The notes beneath the pieces are model-generated. The model saw only the letters and a program-made list of their open reading frames with translations, did no database searches and was not told the origin of the DNA. A program made the position numbers and the translations under genes. A stretch of DNA of 13,591 nt from an uncultured Lachnospiraceae bacterium (GTDB lineage: Bacteria > Bacillota > Clostridia > Lachnospirales > Lachnospiraceae), in NCBI GenBank assembly GCA_910579275.1, contig CAJTTO010000069.1:1-13591 (forward strand). Direction: 5' to 3'. Below, piece by piece: positions 1 to 6,706 of this stretch (positions are counted from its first letter, which is position 1; every line of letters begins with the position of its first letter).

Positions 1-153
1 GATAATACGGGATTATCAGTTAGTTTTAAAGCGTGTTTGAAATTTGCTTTTTGGCAGATGTGCGGCATAAATATCACACAAAGTGATGAATATGAAGCTA
101 TGACGCCGTTATACAGATATCCTACCATTAAAATGGCAGGAATAAATTATTAA
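1..153 (+). CDS. C-terminal end of an unidentified gene, cut by the window edge
   Basis: The frame is open from base 1 to a TAA at 151-153, giving 50 residues that end in MAGINY. No start codon or ribosome-binding site is needed inside the window because the gene would begin further left. The residues are of mixed character with no signal, membrane span or motif that I recognise. A short open frame at a window edge can occur by chance, so this is a tentative call. It lies about 150 bp upstream of the regulator gene, in the same direction, with an AT-rich gap between them. Confidence 0.4.
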   Translation, partial: DNTGLSVSFKACLKFAFWQMCGINITQSDEYEAMTPLYRYPTIKMAGINY

Positions 154-301
154 AAATGCTCTAATCTTCATATAAGATGAAAATGCAAAATTGTTTGAAA
201 GAAAATTTAAAAAATTATTAGTATATGGAAGAAAACTATAGAATTTTGTAGTAAAATGTATTATATAAACATTTTATTTGAAAAGGAGTAACACAGGTCA
301 G

Positions 302-2161
302 ATGAAGAAGAATCAGGATTTACAAAAGGCACCGTTGGAATCCGATCAGGATTTTGCGAATTTTTTGCAGAGGGTGCGCAAGGAGCGTGATATTCATTAC
401 GAGCAGTTGGCGGAGGGGTTGATGTCGATAAGTCAGCTCTCGAGAATCGTGAAGGGGAAGCGTCCGGTTCATAAAAATATGAGGGATCGGCTGTTGGGGC
501 GACTGGGGATTGCCAGTGATTTGTATGAAAATTTGCTGGATGTGGATGACTATAGGGCGTGGGAATGCCAGAGGAATATAATGTTTGCGGTGGAACAAGG
601 GGAAACGGAAAATGCTGAGCGGCTGATTGCGGAGTACGATAGGCAGACAGGTCCGAATAGTAAATTAAAACAGCAATTTTGCCTTGTGATGAGAGCAGAG
701 GTTTTAAAACAGAAAAATGCAGATATGGCGGAGATTTGCGCGTGCTATGAAAAGGCGGTAAAGCTGACTGTCCCAAATGTTGAGCAGTTGTGTCTCGAAA
801 CAAGTCTTTTGTCCATACAGGAAATCAATATGATTTTGGAATATGCATATTATGCGAAGGGTGAGGGCAGGGACTTTCCGGAAGCGTGCAGGAGATTAAT
901 GGCGTTCGTGGAAAATGCGGTTTACGACGAACTGTCAAAGGTAAAAATATATCCTAAGATTGCGTACTATTATTTAAGGGAAAAGTTCGATGGGCAGAGC
1001 GTGCAGGGAGTGGAGCAGCCATCAGAAAGTCTGCGTATCTGCAATCGGGCGATTGAGATGCTGCGGGACACTGGAAGGGCATTTTACTTGCTTGAACTAC
1101 TGGAGATAAAGTGTGGCATACTGGAGATAGTCGGAAAAGATTCGGACGAACTTAAGGAGAGCGTGGAACTGGCAAATTTGTTTAGAAAGCTTTATGCGGA
1201 GTATGATATTCCTGCATACATGCGGGATTGTGTTTACTTGTATCGACAAAGATGGATATTTTATATCGGCGACGTCCTGCGCATTCGCAGGAATATGTAT
1301 GGTTTGACGCAGGAGGAACTGTGTGAGGGAATTTGTGTTACAAAGACGCTGCGCAGGGCGGAGAAAATGATGAGTGACATGCATCAGGATTTGCTGACTG
1401 CTGTGATGCGTAGGCTCGGTTTATCCAAAGAGTATCAGAGGGCGAGGCTTGTGACGAATGATAGGGAAGTTTTAATATTAAGGGACGAATTGTTAGTTTG
1501 CCGTAATAATCATAATATTTCAAGATGCAGAGAAATATTAAATTTAATGCAAAAGAAACTATCCCTTAAGATTCCAGAGAATCAACAATATATTATTGAA
1601 TTAGAAACATCTTTGGATTGGATGGAGAATAAAATTACCAAGGAAGAGCTTGTCTTAAGAGAAGAAATGGCACTTAAAATTACATTGAATATGGATAAAT
1701 TGTTTTTGTCAGACGAAATTTACCTAACGGAGATGGAAATGACATGTATACGTAAAATGATACAAGGACTTGATGGAAAAATGAAACGAGTGTATATTGA
1801 CTTGCTTAGACGTTTTTTTGATTGTTATGAAAAAAACTATATGCTGTCAGATTATATTGCTATGTACGAGTTTGTCATGATACGGATGGCAAGTGAACTA
1901 GCAAATATGGGAGATCTTAATGTATCAACTGACATATATAAAAAGATACTAAAAGAATCACTAAAGTGTAATAGGATCTGGGCAATTGGTAATATCTTGT
2001 ATGATTTGCTCTGGAATGAGAAAGAGCGGAAAGCACAATATGGGAAAACCTTAGATAAAGAAAAAATGACTGAACGGTTGAAACAGTGCATTTTACTCAG
2101 TCATTTTTGTAAACAATCATATGAAGAAAAATTTTATTATGATAAGTTATGTGAAGGGTGA
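302..2161 (+). CDS. XRE-type HTH regulator with TPR-like C-terminus, putative peptide-responsive (RRNPP-like)
   Basis: A 619-residue cytoplasmic protein, probably a DNA-binding transcription regulator. Residues about 18-66 form an XRE-like helix-turn-helix (FLQRVRKERD, then QLAEGLMSISQLSRIVKGKR). A second segment at about 323-375 (GDVLRIRRNMYGLTQEEL) looks like another HTH_3 unit. The rest is helix-rich with the A/Y/L spacing of TPR-like repeats, seen in regulators that bind short peptides. I place the start at ATG 302, 13 bp after AGGAG at 284-288; an in-frame TTG at 278 lies before that site and is less likely. The neighbouring convergent 55-codon gene encodes an exported-peptide-like product, which suggests a receptor and signal pair. 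The last 220 or so codons are much more AT-rich than the first 390. The HTH and helical architecture is clear; the peptide-binding role is inference. Confidence 0.75.
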   Translation: MKKNQDLQKAPLESDQDFANFLQRVRKERDIHYEQLAEGLMSISQLSRIVKGKRPVHKNMRDRLLGRLGIASDLYENLLDVDDYRAWECQRNIMFAVEQGETENAERLIAEYDRQTGPNSKLKQQFCLVMRAEVLKQKNADMAEICACYEKAVKLTVPNVEQLCLETSLLSIQEINMILEYAYYAKGEGRDFPEACRRLMAFVENAVYDELSKVKIYPKIAYYYLREKFDGQSVQGVEQPSESLRICNRAIEMLRDTGRAFYLLELLEIKCGILEIVGKDSDELKESVELANLFRKLYAEYDIPAYMRDCVYLYRQRWIFYIGDVLRIRRNMYGLTQEELCEGICVTKTLRRAEKMMSDMHQDLLTAVMRRLGLSKEYQRARLVTNDREVLILRDELLVCRNNHNISRCREILNLMQKKLSLKIPENQQYIIELETSLDWMENKITKEELVLREEMALKITLNMDKLFLSDEIYLTEMEMTCIRKMIQGLDGKMKRVYIDLLRRFFDCYEKNYMLSDYIAMYEFVMIRMASELANMGDLNVSTDIYKKILKESLKCNRIWAIGNILYDLLWNEKERKAQYGKTLDKEKMTERLKQCILLSHFCKQSYEEKFYYDKLCEG

Positions 2162-2202
2162 ATTTCTTACAGTATCTAATAAATTTTTGGTAAGAGCGAA
2201 AA

Positions 2203-2370
2203 TCAGTTGTAGCTTTCATCATGCCCCGGAAAATCGCTACAAGGCGCAACGCCATCTTCCGCTCCGGTTTCAGCACCATTTCCTGTATTTTCCACGATGA
2301 TGGCTCCGTTCTGTATAAAAATAATAATTGCAAAGAGTACCAATAGTTTTTTAAATTTAAAATTTTTCAT
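2203..2370 (-). CDS. Small exported peptide, candidate signalling pheromone precursor
   Basis: A 55-residue product. The start is ATG at 2370, preceded by GGAGG (minus strand, 2381-2385) at ten bases. The longer in-frame extension upstream has no such site. The N-terminus carries four lysines in its first eight residues, followed by a hydrophobic stretch at about 9-25, as in a Sec-type signal. The remaining 30 residues are small and acidic, ending in CSDFPGHDESYN, with one cysteine. In RRNPP systems such as Rgg/SHP or PlcR/PapR, short precursors beside an HTH-TPR regulator are exported, trimmed to their C-terminal residues and re-imported; that is the model I propose. The gene converges on the regulator with 41 bp between the stops. 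No AgrB-like processing enzyme is in the window, which argues against a cyclic lactone. A small membrane or toxin-like peptide remains possible. Confidence 0.65.
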   Translation of the reverse strand: MKNFKFKKLLVLFAIIIFIQNGAIIVENTGNGAETGAEDGVAPCSDFPGHDESYN

Positions 2371-2395
2371 TTGAATTAAACCTCCGTTTCTGAAA

Positions 2396-2423
2396 TCTAT
2401 AGTTAATGTTATCAGATATCCAA
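2396..2423 (-). promoter_or_regulatory. Probable promoter of the small peptide gene
   Basis: On the minus strand TTGGAT (2418-2423) and TATAGA (2396-2401) are separated by 16 bp. Transcription would start near 2389, giving a very short leader before the GGAGG at 2381-2385. The -35 match is moderate, and a dyad lies six bases upstream of it, where an activator would bind. Confidence 0.45.
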
Positions 2424-2429
2424 TAAAAT

Positions 2430-2479
2430 ACAAGGGACAGAATTGACCAACAGCGGAACTGGTCAATTTTGCTCCCTGT
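2430..2479. promoter_or_regulatory. 20-bp imperfect inverted repeat upstream of the peptide gene, candidate operator
   Basis: Arms 2430-2449 and 2460-2479 match at 16 of 20 positions around a 10-base centre. The inner 10 bp of each arm are almost perfect (AATTGACCA against TGGTCAATT). All four mismatches are A/G transitions when the arms are compared. The site ends just upstream of the predicted -35 of the peptide gene, where a dimeric HTH activator would bind. It could instead be a transcript hairpin. Confidence 0.5.
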
Positions 2480-2592
2480 CTGTTCTTAAAATATAAAAGG
2501 ATACGTAAATAATGCTCTAAGATTTTAGAGTGTCTAAGATTTGCCATGTCATCAATACTCTTTTTAGTAGGCTTGATTTTGGAAACTAGCTA

Positions 2593-3258
2593 ATGCGCGA
2601 GAGTAGCCTGCCGGATGGGAAAATTATGATAAGGCTGTTTGAATATGACGCACAGATAGCACTTGATGAGAGCGAGATTACAGAGGAGACATTGACAGTG
2701 ACATTCCCCAATACGGCGGTTCTGTATCTTCGGACTTATAAAAAGACACCAGATAAAATGAAATGCGTTATCATTACGCCGGGAGGAACGGTTCGGTATG
2801 ATGTGCCGATTATGAAAGTGCAGACATATTCACTGGATGATATTTTTGAAAAAGGTCTTCTCATGCTGATTCCATTCTACATTTTTTCAGATGAGAAAAG
2901 TTTTCCGGAGTATAATAGTAATGAGCAGAAGCTGACCGAATTAAAGGCAGAGTATCAGAAAATTTTAGAGAGACTTGATGAATTGGAGCGGCAGGGAGTG
3001 ATAGGGGCGTTTGATAAGCGGACAATCATAGAACTTTCCTGTGATGTAATTAAAGAAATTGCACAGAAATATGAGAAGATGCAGAACGGTGTAGGTGATA
3101 TGATGAGCGGAGCATTGATTGAAACAGAGGCAAGAACTATTTTAAATCAGGGAATAAAGCAAGGAAACGGTTTCCTGTTATGGGCATCAAGCCATGCAAA
3201 ACCACTTCGTAGTGGCTTGATGCATCCCATCCATTACACTATTTCACGGACTTTGTAG
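2593..3258 (+). pseudogene. Truncated Rpn-type (PD-(D/E)XK) nuclease-family gene
   Basis: The 221-codon frame opens at PDGKIMIRLFEYDAQIAL, which I recognise as the part of Rpn-like recombination-promoting nuclease/transposase proteins that follows the catalytic E-x-Q motif. The preceding nuclease core of roughly 100 residues is absent: a TAG lies two codons upstream and there is no ribosome-binding site before the ATG. Residues to about 191 keep family character (DDIFEKGLLMLIPFYIF, a charged helix near 115-135, and ETEARTILNQGIKQG). From about base 3166 onward the frame reads through an inverted repeat element, so the last 30 residues (GFLLWASSHAKPL and on) are not native. Both ends are therefore lost. 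Intact members often end in EGR/QGI-type repeats, as the gene at 12470 does. Family assignment is from memory of the motif pattern. Confidence 0.65.
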
Positions 3259-3289
3259 CAAGTGCAAAGTCCTGGTATGAATTGTTAGC
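3169..3289 (-). mobile_element. Copy A of a hairpin-rich MITE-like repeat, one end lost
   Basis: Read on the minus strand, this is the same element as at 5476-5612. It has the CAAAGTCC/GGACTTTG hairpin (3248-3272) and the GCATCAAGCC...GGCTTGATGC hairpin with its CCACT/AGTGG inner stem. The outer end on the minus strand reads GCTAACAATTC, a degenerate form of the terminal GTAACAGTTC. The opposite terminal hairpin (GTAACAG...CTGTTAC in the other copies) is missing; identity stops near 3169, where the Rpn-type frame begins. No target duplication can be recognised. This appears to be an older, truncated insertion that removed the end of the gene at 2593. Confidence 0.75.
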
Positions 3290-3300
3290 GAAAATCTAGG

Positions 3301-3337
3301 CTGCTGAATAGAAATAAATTCCTATTCAGCAGTTTTT
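3301..3337 (+). terminator. Rho-independent terminator
   Basis: CTGCTGAATAG (3301-3311) pairs perfectly with CTATTCAGCAG (3322-3332) over an 10-base loop, followed by TTTTT. It would end transcription from the broken Rpn-type gene before the ATPase gene starts 42 bases later. Confidence 0.85.
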
Positions 3338-3378
3338 GTGCTATGATGAAACCAAAAGCATGCAGGGAGGACTACAGT

Positions 3379-5064
3379 ATGCTAAGAACAGTCAGTATCG
3401 GAAGACAAGACTTTGCGTCAATCATTACAAACGGATATTTTTATGTGGACAAAACCAATTTAATAAAAGAATGGTGGGAAAATGGTGACAGTGTTACACT
3501 GATTACCCGCCCGCGCCGATTCGGCAAAACGCTCAACATAAGCATGCTGGAGCAGTTCTTTTCGGTCGACTATGCAGACCGCAGTGATTTGTTTGAAGGC
3601 CTGAATATATGGAAAGAAGAAAAATACCAAAGACTACAGGGGACAATTCCCGTAATCAGTCTAAGCTTTGCAAATGTAAAGGAAAACACTTATGAAAAGA
3701 CGAAAATACGTCTCTGCCAGACGCTTACGGATTTGTATATCAAATATGAATTTCTGAGGGACAGCGATGTGCTTACGCAAAGGGACAGGGAATATTTTGA
3801 CAGAGTATCCGACAGGATGGCAGACACGGACGCAGTGATAGCGCTGCATAAGCTAAGCGACTTTATGCAGCGTTATTATGGGAAGAAGCCGATTATTCTG
3901 CTGGACGAGTACGACACGCCAATGCAGGAGGCATACGTATATGGTTACTGGAGTGAAATGGTTTCTTTAACAAGAAGCCTGTTCAACGCGACGTTCAAGA
4001 CAAATCCCTACTTTGACCGGGCGATTATGACGGGTATCACAAGGGTCAGCAAGGAGTCAATATTTTCTGACTTAAATAATTTGACGGTTGTGACGACAAC
4101 ATCAGACAAATATGCGGAGGCATTTGGCTTTACACAGGAGGAAGTATCAGACGCCTTGTGTGAATATGGGTTAACAGAAATGAATGACTGTGTAAAGGAC
4201 TGGTATGACGGATTCACATTCGGAAAACGGACAGACATTTATAATCCATGGTCCATTATTAATTATTTGGATTCCCGAAAACTATACACATACTGGGCAA
4301 ACACAAGCTCCAACAGTCTTGTTGGAAAGATAATCCGTCAGGGCAGCAAGGACATAAAGCTAACTATGGAGAACCTGTTAAACGGGGGGACACTTCATAC
4401 AAAAATTGACGAGCAGATTATCTTTAACCAGATTGAACACAATGAGTACGCGATATGGAGCCTGCTGCTTGCAGGCGGATATTTAAAAGTAGAACGGTAC
4501 TCGATGGATCCTGACACTGGTAAGGAAGAATATGACCTTAAGCTAACAAATAAAGAGGTTCGCCTGATGTTCCAGAACATGATAGAAAGCTGGTTCAAGA
4601 CATATGTACCAGCGTACAACGATTTCATCAAGGCGCTTCTTGAAGGCGACGTCGAGGCGATGAACTATTATATGAACAAGGTCGCGTTTGCCACTTTCAG
4701 CAATTTTGATGTCGGAAACAAGCCGTCCGAACAGGCGGAACCGGAACGTTTTTACCATGGCTTTGTTCTGGGGCTGATGGTGGAACTGGATGACAGATAT
4801 ACGATTACCTCAAACCGCGAAAGCGGGTTCGGGCGCTATGACGTGATGCTGGAACCGAAGACATTGAATGATGATGCGATTATCATGGAGTTTAAAGTAC
4901 ATCGCGCCAACAAGGAGAGAGACCTAGAAGACACGGTGAAAGCAGCGCTTTTACAGATTGAGGAAAAGCAATACGCCGCCGCGCTGGAAGCAAAAGGGAT
5001 TGCACCAGAGCGGATTAGGAAGTATGGATTTGCTTTTGAGGGGAAAAGTGTGATGATAGGGTGA
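3379..5064 (+). CDS. AAA-ATPase-like protein with C-terminal PD-(D/E)XK nuclease domain
   Basis: A 561-residue cytoplasmic protein of the AAA-ATPase-like/DUF1703 type, common in multiple copies in gut Clostridia and Bacteroidetes and of unsettled function. The N-terminal motif GRQDFASIITNGYFYVDKT is typical. A P-loop variant RPRRFGKT lies at 44-51, a Walker B-like ILLDEYDTP at 173-181, and a sensor-like TGITRVSKES at 218-227. The C-terminal nuclease fold shows YHGFVLGLM (about 459), GRYDVML with D488, and IIMEFKV with E504 and K506, so the D...ExK triad is intact. I chose ATG 3379, eight bases after GGGAGG at 3365-3370, over ATGs at 3343 and 3346. The gene stands alone between a terminator and a hairpin-rich gap. 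Roles in mobile DNA or defence have been suggested for the family but are not shown by this sequence. Confidence 0.85.
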   Translation: MLRTVSIGRQDFASIITNGYFYVDKTNLIKEWWENGDSVTLITRPRRFGKTLNISMLEQFFSVDYADRSDLFEGLNIWKEEKYQRLQGTIPVISLSFANVKENTYEKTKIRLCQTLTDLYIKYEFLRDSDVLTQRDREYFDRVSDRMADTDAVIALHKLSDFMQRYYGKKPIILLDEYDTPMQEAYVYGYWSEMVSLTRSLFNATFKTNPYFDRAIMTGITRVSKESIFSDLNNLTVVTTTSDKYAEAFGFTQEEVSDALCEYGLTEMNDCVKDWYDGFTFGKRTDIYNPWSIINYLDSRKLYTYWANTSSNSLVGKIIRQGSKDIKLTMENLLNGGTLHTKIDEQIIFNQIEHNEYAIWSLLLAGGYLKVERYSMDPDTGKEEYDLKLTNKEVRLMFQNMIESWFKTYVPAYNDFIKALLEGDVEAMNYYMNKVAFATFSNFDVGNKPSEQAEPERFYHGFVLGLMVELDDRYTITSNRESGFGRYDVMLEPKTLNDDAIIMEFKVHRANKERDLEDTVKAALLQIEEKQYAAALEAKGIAPERIRKYGFAFEGKSVMIG

Positions 5065-5094
5065 AAAAGAACATTTCACCATCCTGATTTGTAC

Positions 5095-5188
5095 GCCCGC
5101 TAAAGCGGGCAGATGGGAGTTAGTGTGAGAAGAACTTCTAATCACTCGCAGCAAAGGCTGCTTCGTGAAGAAGTTCTAAGTCTCACAC
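5095..5188. repeat. Cluster of strong hairpins after the ATPase gene
   Basis: Two structures lie side by side. GCCCGC/GCGGGC (5095-5110) has a TAAA loop. A larger hairpin pairs GTGTGAGA + AGAACTTCT (5123-5139) with AGAAGTTCT + TCTCACAC (5169-5188), separated by a 3-base bulge. Inside its loop are TCAC/GTGA (5142-5145, 5165-5168) and GCAGC/GCTGC (5148-5161). No T-run follows, so a simple terminator is unlikely. It may be an extragenic palindromic repeat or a structured RNA. Confidence 0.6.
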
Positions 5189-5190
5189 AA

Positions 5191-5249
5191 GAGAATGCCC
5201 AAAGTACGGGCATTCTCCGCATTGATTTGAGATTCCGCAGCGCGGAATC
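5191..5249. repeat. Two further perfect hairpins
   Basis: GAGAATGCCC pairs with GGGCATTCTC (5191-5217) around a 7-base loop, and GATTCCGC pairs with GCGGAATC (5231-5249) around AGC. They continue the hairpin series that starts at 5095, giving four independent palindromes in 155 bases. Confidence 0.6.
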
Positions 5250-5467
5250 ATGGAGGTTAGGGTGAAATTATGATAAGGTTATAATGTATCAAGTATAATA
5301 AAGGACATAAATGTGATTACGAGTGAGGTGGGGTATGGATAAGGGAAAGCCAGCCATCGGATATCAGAATTTTCTCTGCTTTTTGTGTATCATTTTAAAG
5401 AGAAAGAAATGTCTGGCACGATGATAATGCGTTACCGTCCAAGAGTGAACGGTGGCAAAATTGCCGA
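5250..5467. other. Intergenic stretch, no gene supported
   Basis: This part of the long gap after the ATPase gene holds two TATAAT hexamers (5280-5285 and 5294-5299) without convincing -35 partners. It also has a 29-codon frame at 5335-5424 that I do not accept as a gene. A short dyad (TGGCA ... TGCCA) flanks the site at which the next repeat element is inserted. Confidence 0.5.
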
Positions 5468-5475
5468 AATTGCGG

Positions 5476-5612
5476 GTAACAGTTCGGCCCAGGACTTTGC
5501 ATTTACTGCAAAGTCCGTGAAATAGCGTAGTGGCATAGATGCATCAAGCCACCACGAAGTGGTTTTGCATGGCTTGATGCCCGTAACAGGAAGCCGAAGG
5601 CTGAACTGTTAC
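5476..5612 (+). mobile_element. Copy B of the MITE-like repeat, complete, with 8-bp target duplication
   Basis: A 137-bp non-coding element. Its ends are inverted repeats, GTAACAGTTCGGCC on the left and GGCTGAACTGTTAC on the right, matching at 13 of 14 positions. AATTGCGG occurs directly on both sides (5468-5475 and 5613-5620), as left by transposition. Inside are three hairpins: GGACTTTGCA/TGCAAAGTCC, GCATCAAGCCA/TGGCTTGATGC with a CCAC/GTGG inner stem, and a terminal GTAACAG/CTGTTAC stem capped by AGCC-GAA-GGCT. No transposase is encoded, so a partner elsewhere must move it. I do not recognise a named family. It ends 29 bp before the promoter of the glycosyltransferase operon. Confidence 0.85.
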
Positions 5613-5641
5613 AATTGCGGAGCCTGCCATATTTTACTGCC

Positions 5642-5670
5642 TTGACACATCGCGTGTTCCGATATAGAAT
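5642..5670 (+). promoter_or_regulatory. Strong sigma-A-type promoter of the glycosyltransferase operon
   Basis: TTGACA (5642-5647) and TAGAAT (5665-5670) are 17 bp apart, close to consensus. Transcription would begin near 5677, giving a leader of about 45 bases. An inverted repeat CGATAT-N10-ATATCG (5660-5681) overlaps the -10 and start site and could be an operator. Confidence 0.75.
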
Positions 5671-5722
5671 GAGTCATATCGACATAGTGAATTGACAAGT
5701 GATGTCGGAGGGCAGAAGAGAA

Positions 5723-6706
5723 ATGAAATTAATCATACAAATCCCCTGTTACAATGAGGCGGAGACACTCGAAATCGCATTAAATGACCTGCCGCGCCAG
5801 ATTGACGGCATAGATGAGATTGAATACCTGATTATCAATGACGGAAGTGACGACGACACCGAGCGCATCGCCAAAGAGTGGGGTGTTCAGCACATTGTTC
5901 ACTTCAAGAGAAATTTGGGTCTGGCAAAAGGCTTTCTTGCAGGGATCGACCTTGCGCTGCGAAACGGTGCGGACATTATTGTAAATACAGATGCGGACAA
6001 TCAGTACAGCGGCGCGGACATTGAAAAGCTCGTGCGTCCCATATTAGAAAAGAAAGCGGATATCGTAATTGGCGAGCGTCCGATTGACGAAATCGAAGAA
6101 TTTTCGTGGATAAAAAAGAAATTACAGCGTTTCGGCAGCTGGGTCGTGCGTGCGGCGTCCAAGACGAACATACCCGACGCGCCGAGTGGATTCCGCGCAT
6201 ACAGCAGAAAGGCTGCAATGCGAGTGAATGTACACAATGAATATACATATACGCTAGAGACAATCGTTCAGGCAGGCAGGAACAAGATGGCGATTACGTC
6301 AGTGCCGGTGCACACGAATCCGGAGCTGCGCAAGTCGCGGCTGATGAATTCCATGGGGGCGTATATCAAGAAATCCATGCTCACAATACTCCGTGCAGTC
6401 CTGATGTACAAGCCGATGAAAATTTTTACGCTGATAGGAAGCGTTTTTATCTTGGCGGGAACAGCAATCGGCGTGCGGTTTTTATTCTTTTTTTTCGGCG
6501 GAAACGGTTCAGGGCATACACAGTCCCTGATTCTCGCAGCGATGACTATTATTATCGGATTTCAGACACTTGTCTCCGGCATGCAGGCGGACATCATTTC
6601 AGCAAACCGCAAGCTGCTTGAGGATATTCAGTTCCGCATGAAAAAGCTGGAATTCGGACTGCTCGACCCCGAAGGGGAAAAAAGGAAAGATGACGATGAA
6701 CTATGA
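5723..6706 (+). CDS. GT2 glycosyltransferase, polyprenyl-phosphate sugar synthase type
   Basis: A 327-residue enzyme that probably transfers a sugar from a nucleotide donor to a polyprenyl phosphate on the inner face of the membrane. The GT2 fold shows IIQIPCYNEAETL at the N-terminus, IINDGSDDDT (37-46), KRNLGLAKG (62-70) and the metal-binding D90-A-D92 in NTDADNQYSG. Two membrane spans follow at about 234-258 and 268-286, as in GtrB/DPM1-like proteins, with a charged C-terminal tail. I chose ATG 5723, ten bases after GGAGGG (5707-5712), because the GT2 core starts right there; GTG 5699 and ATG 5702 would add a tail before it. The gene overlaps the next by ATGA, which indicates translational coupling. 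The sugar cannot be read from the sequence. Confidence 0.85.
   Translation: MKLIIQIPCYNEAETLEIALNDLPRQIDGIDEIEYLIINDGSDDDTERIAKEWGVQHIVHFKRNLGLAKGFLAGIDLALRNGADIIVNTDADNQYSGADIEKLVRPILEKKADIVIGERPIDEIEEFSWIKKKLQRFGSWVVRAASKTNIPDAPSGFRAYSRKAAMRVNVHNEYTYTLETIVQAGRNKMAITSVPVHTNPELRKSRLMNSMGAYIKKSMLTILRAVLMYKPMKIFTLIGSVFILAGTAIGVRFLFFFFGGNGSGHTQSLILAAMTIIIGFQTLVSGMQADIISANRKLLEDIQFRMKKLEFGLLDPEGEKRKDDDEL

Noticed and set aside
261..803. 180-codon open frame on the minus strand
   Set aside because: It lies antisense to the start of the HTH regulator, has no ribosome-binding site and has a Pro/Ser-rich composition typical of a shadow frame.
2203..2370. Agr-type cyclic lactone precursor
   Set aside because: The peptide has one cysteine near its end, but no AgrB-like protease or AgrC/AgrA genes lie in the window, and the neighbour is an HTH-TPR type regulator.
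5335..5424. 29-codon frame with a GAGGTGG-like sequence upstream
   Set aside because: The site is weak, the product resembles nothing I know and no promoter or terminator frames it. A small hydrophobic peptide cannot be fully excluded.
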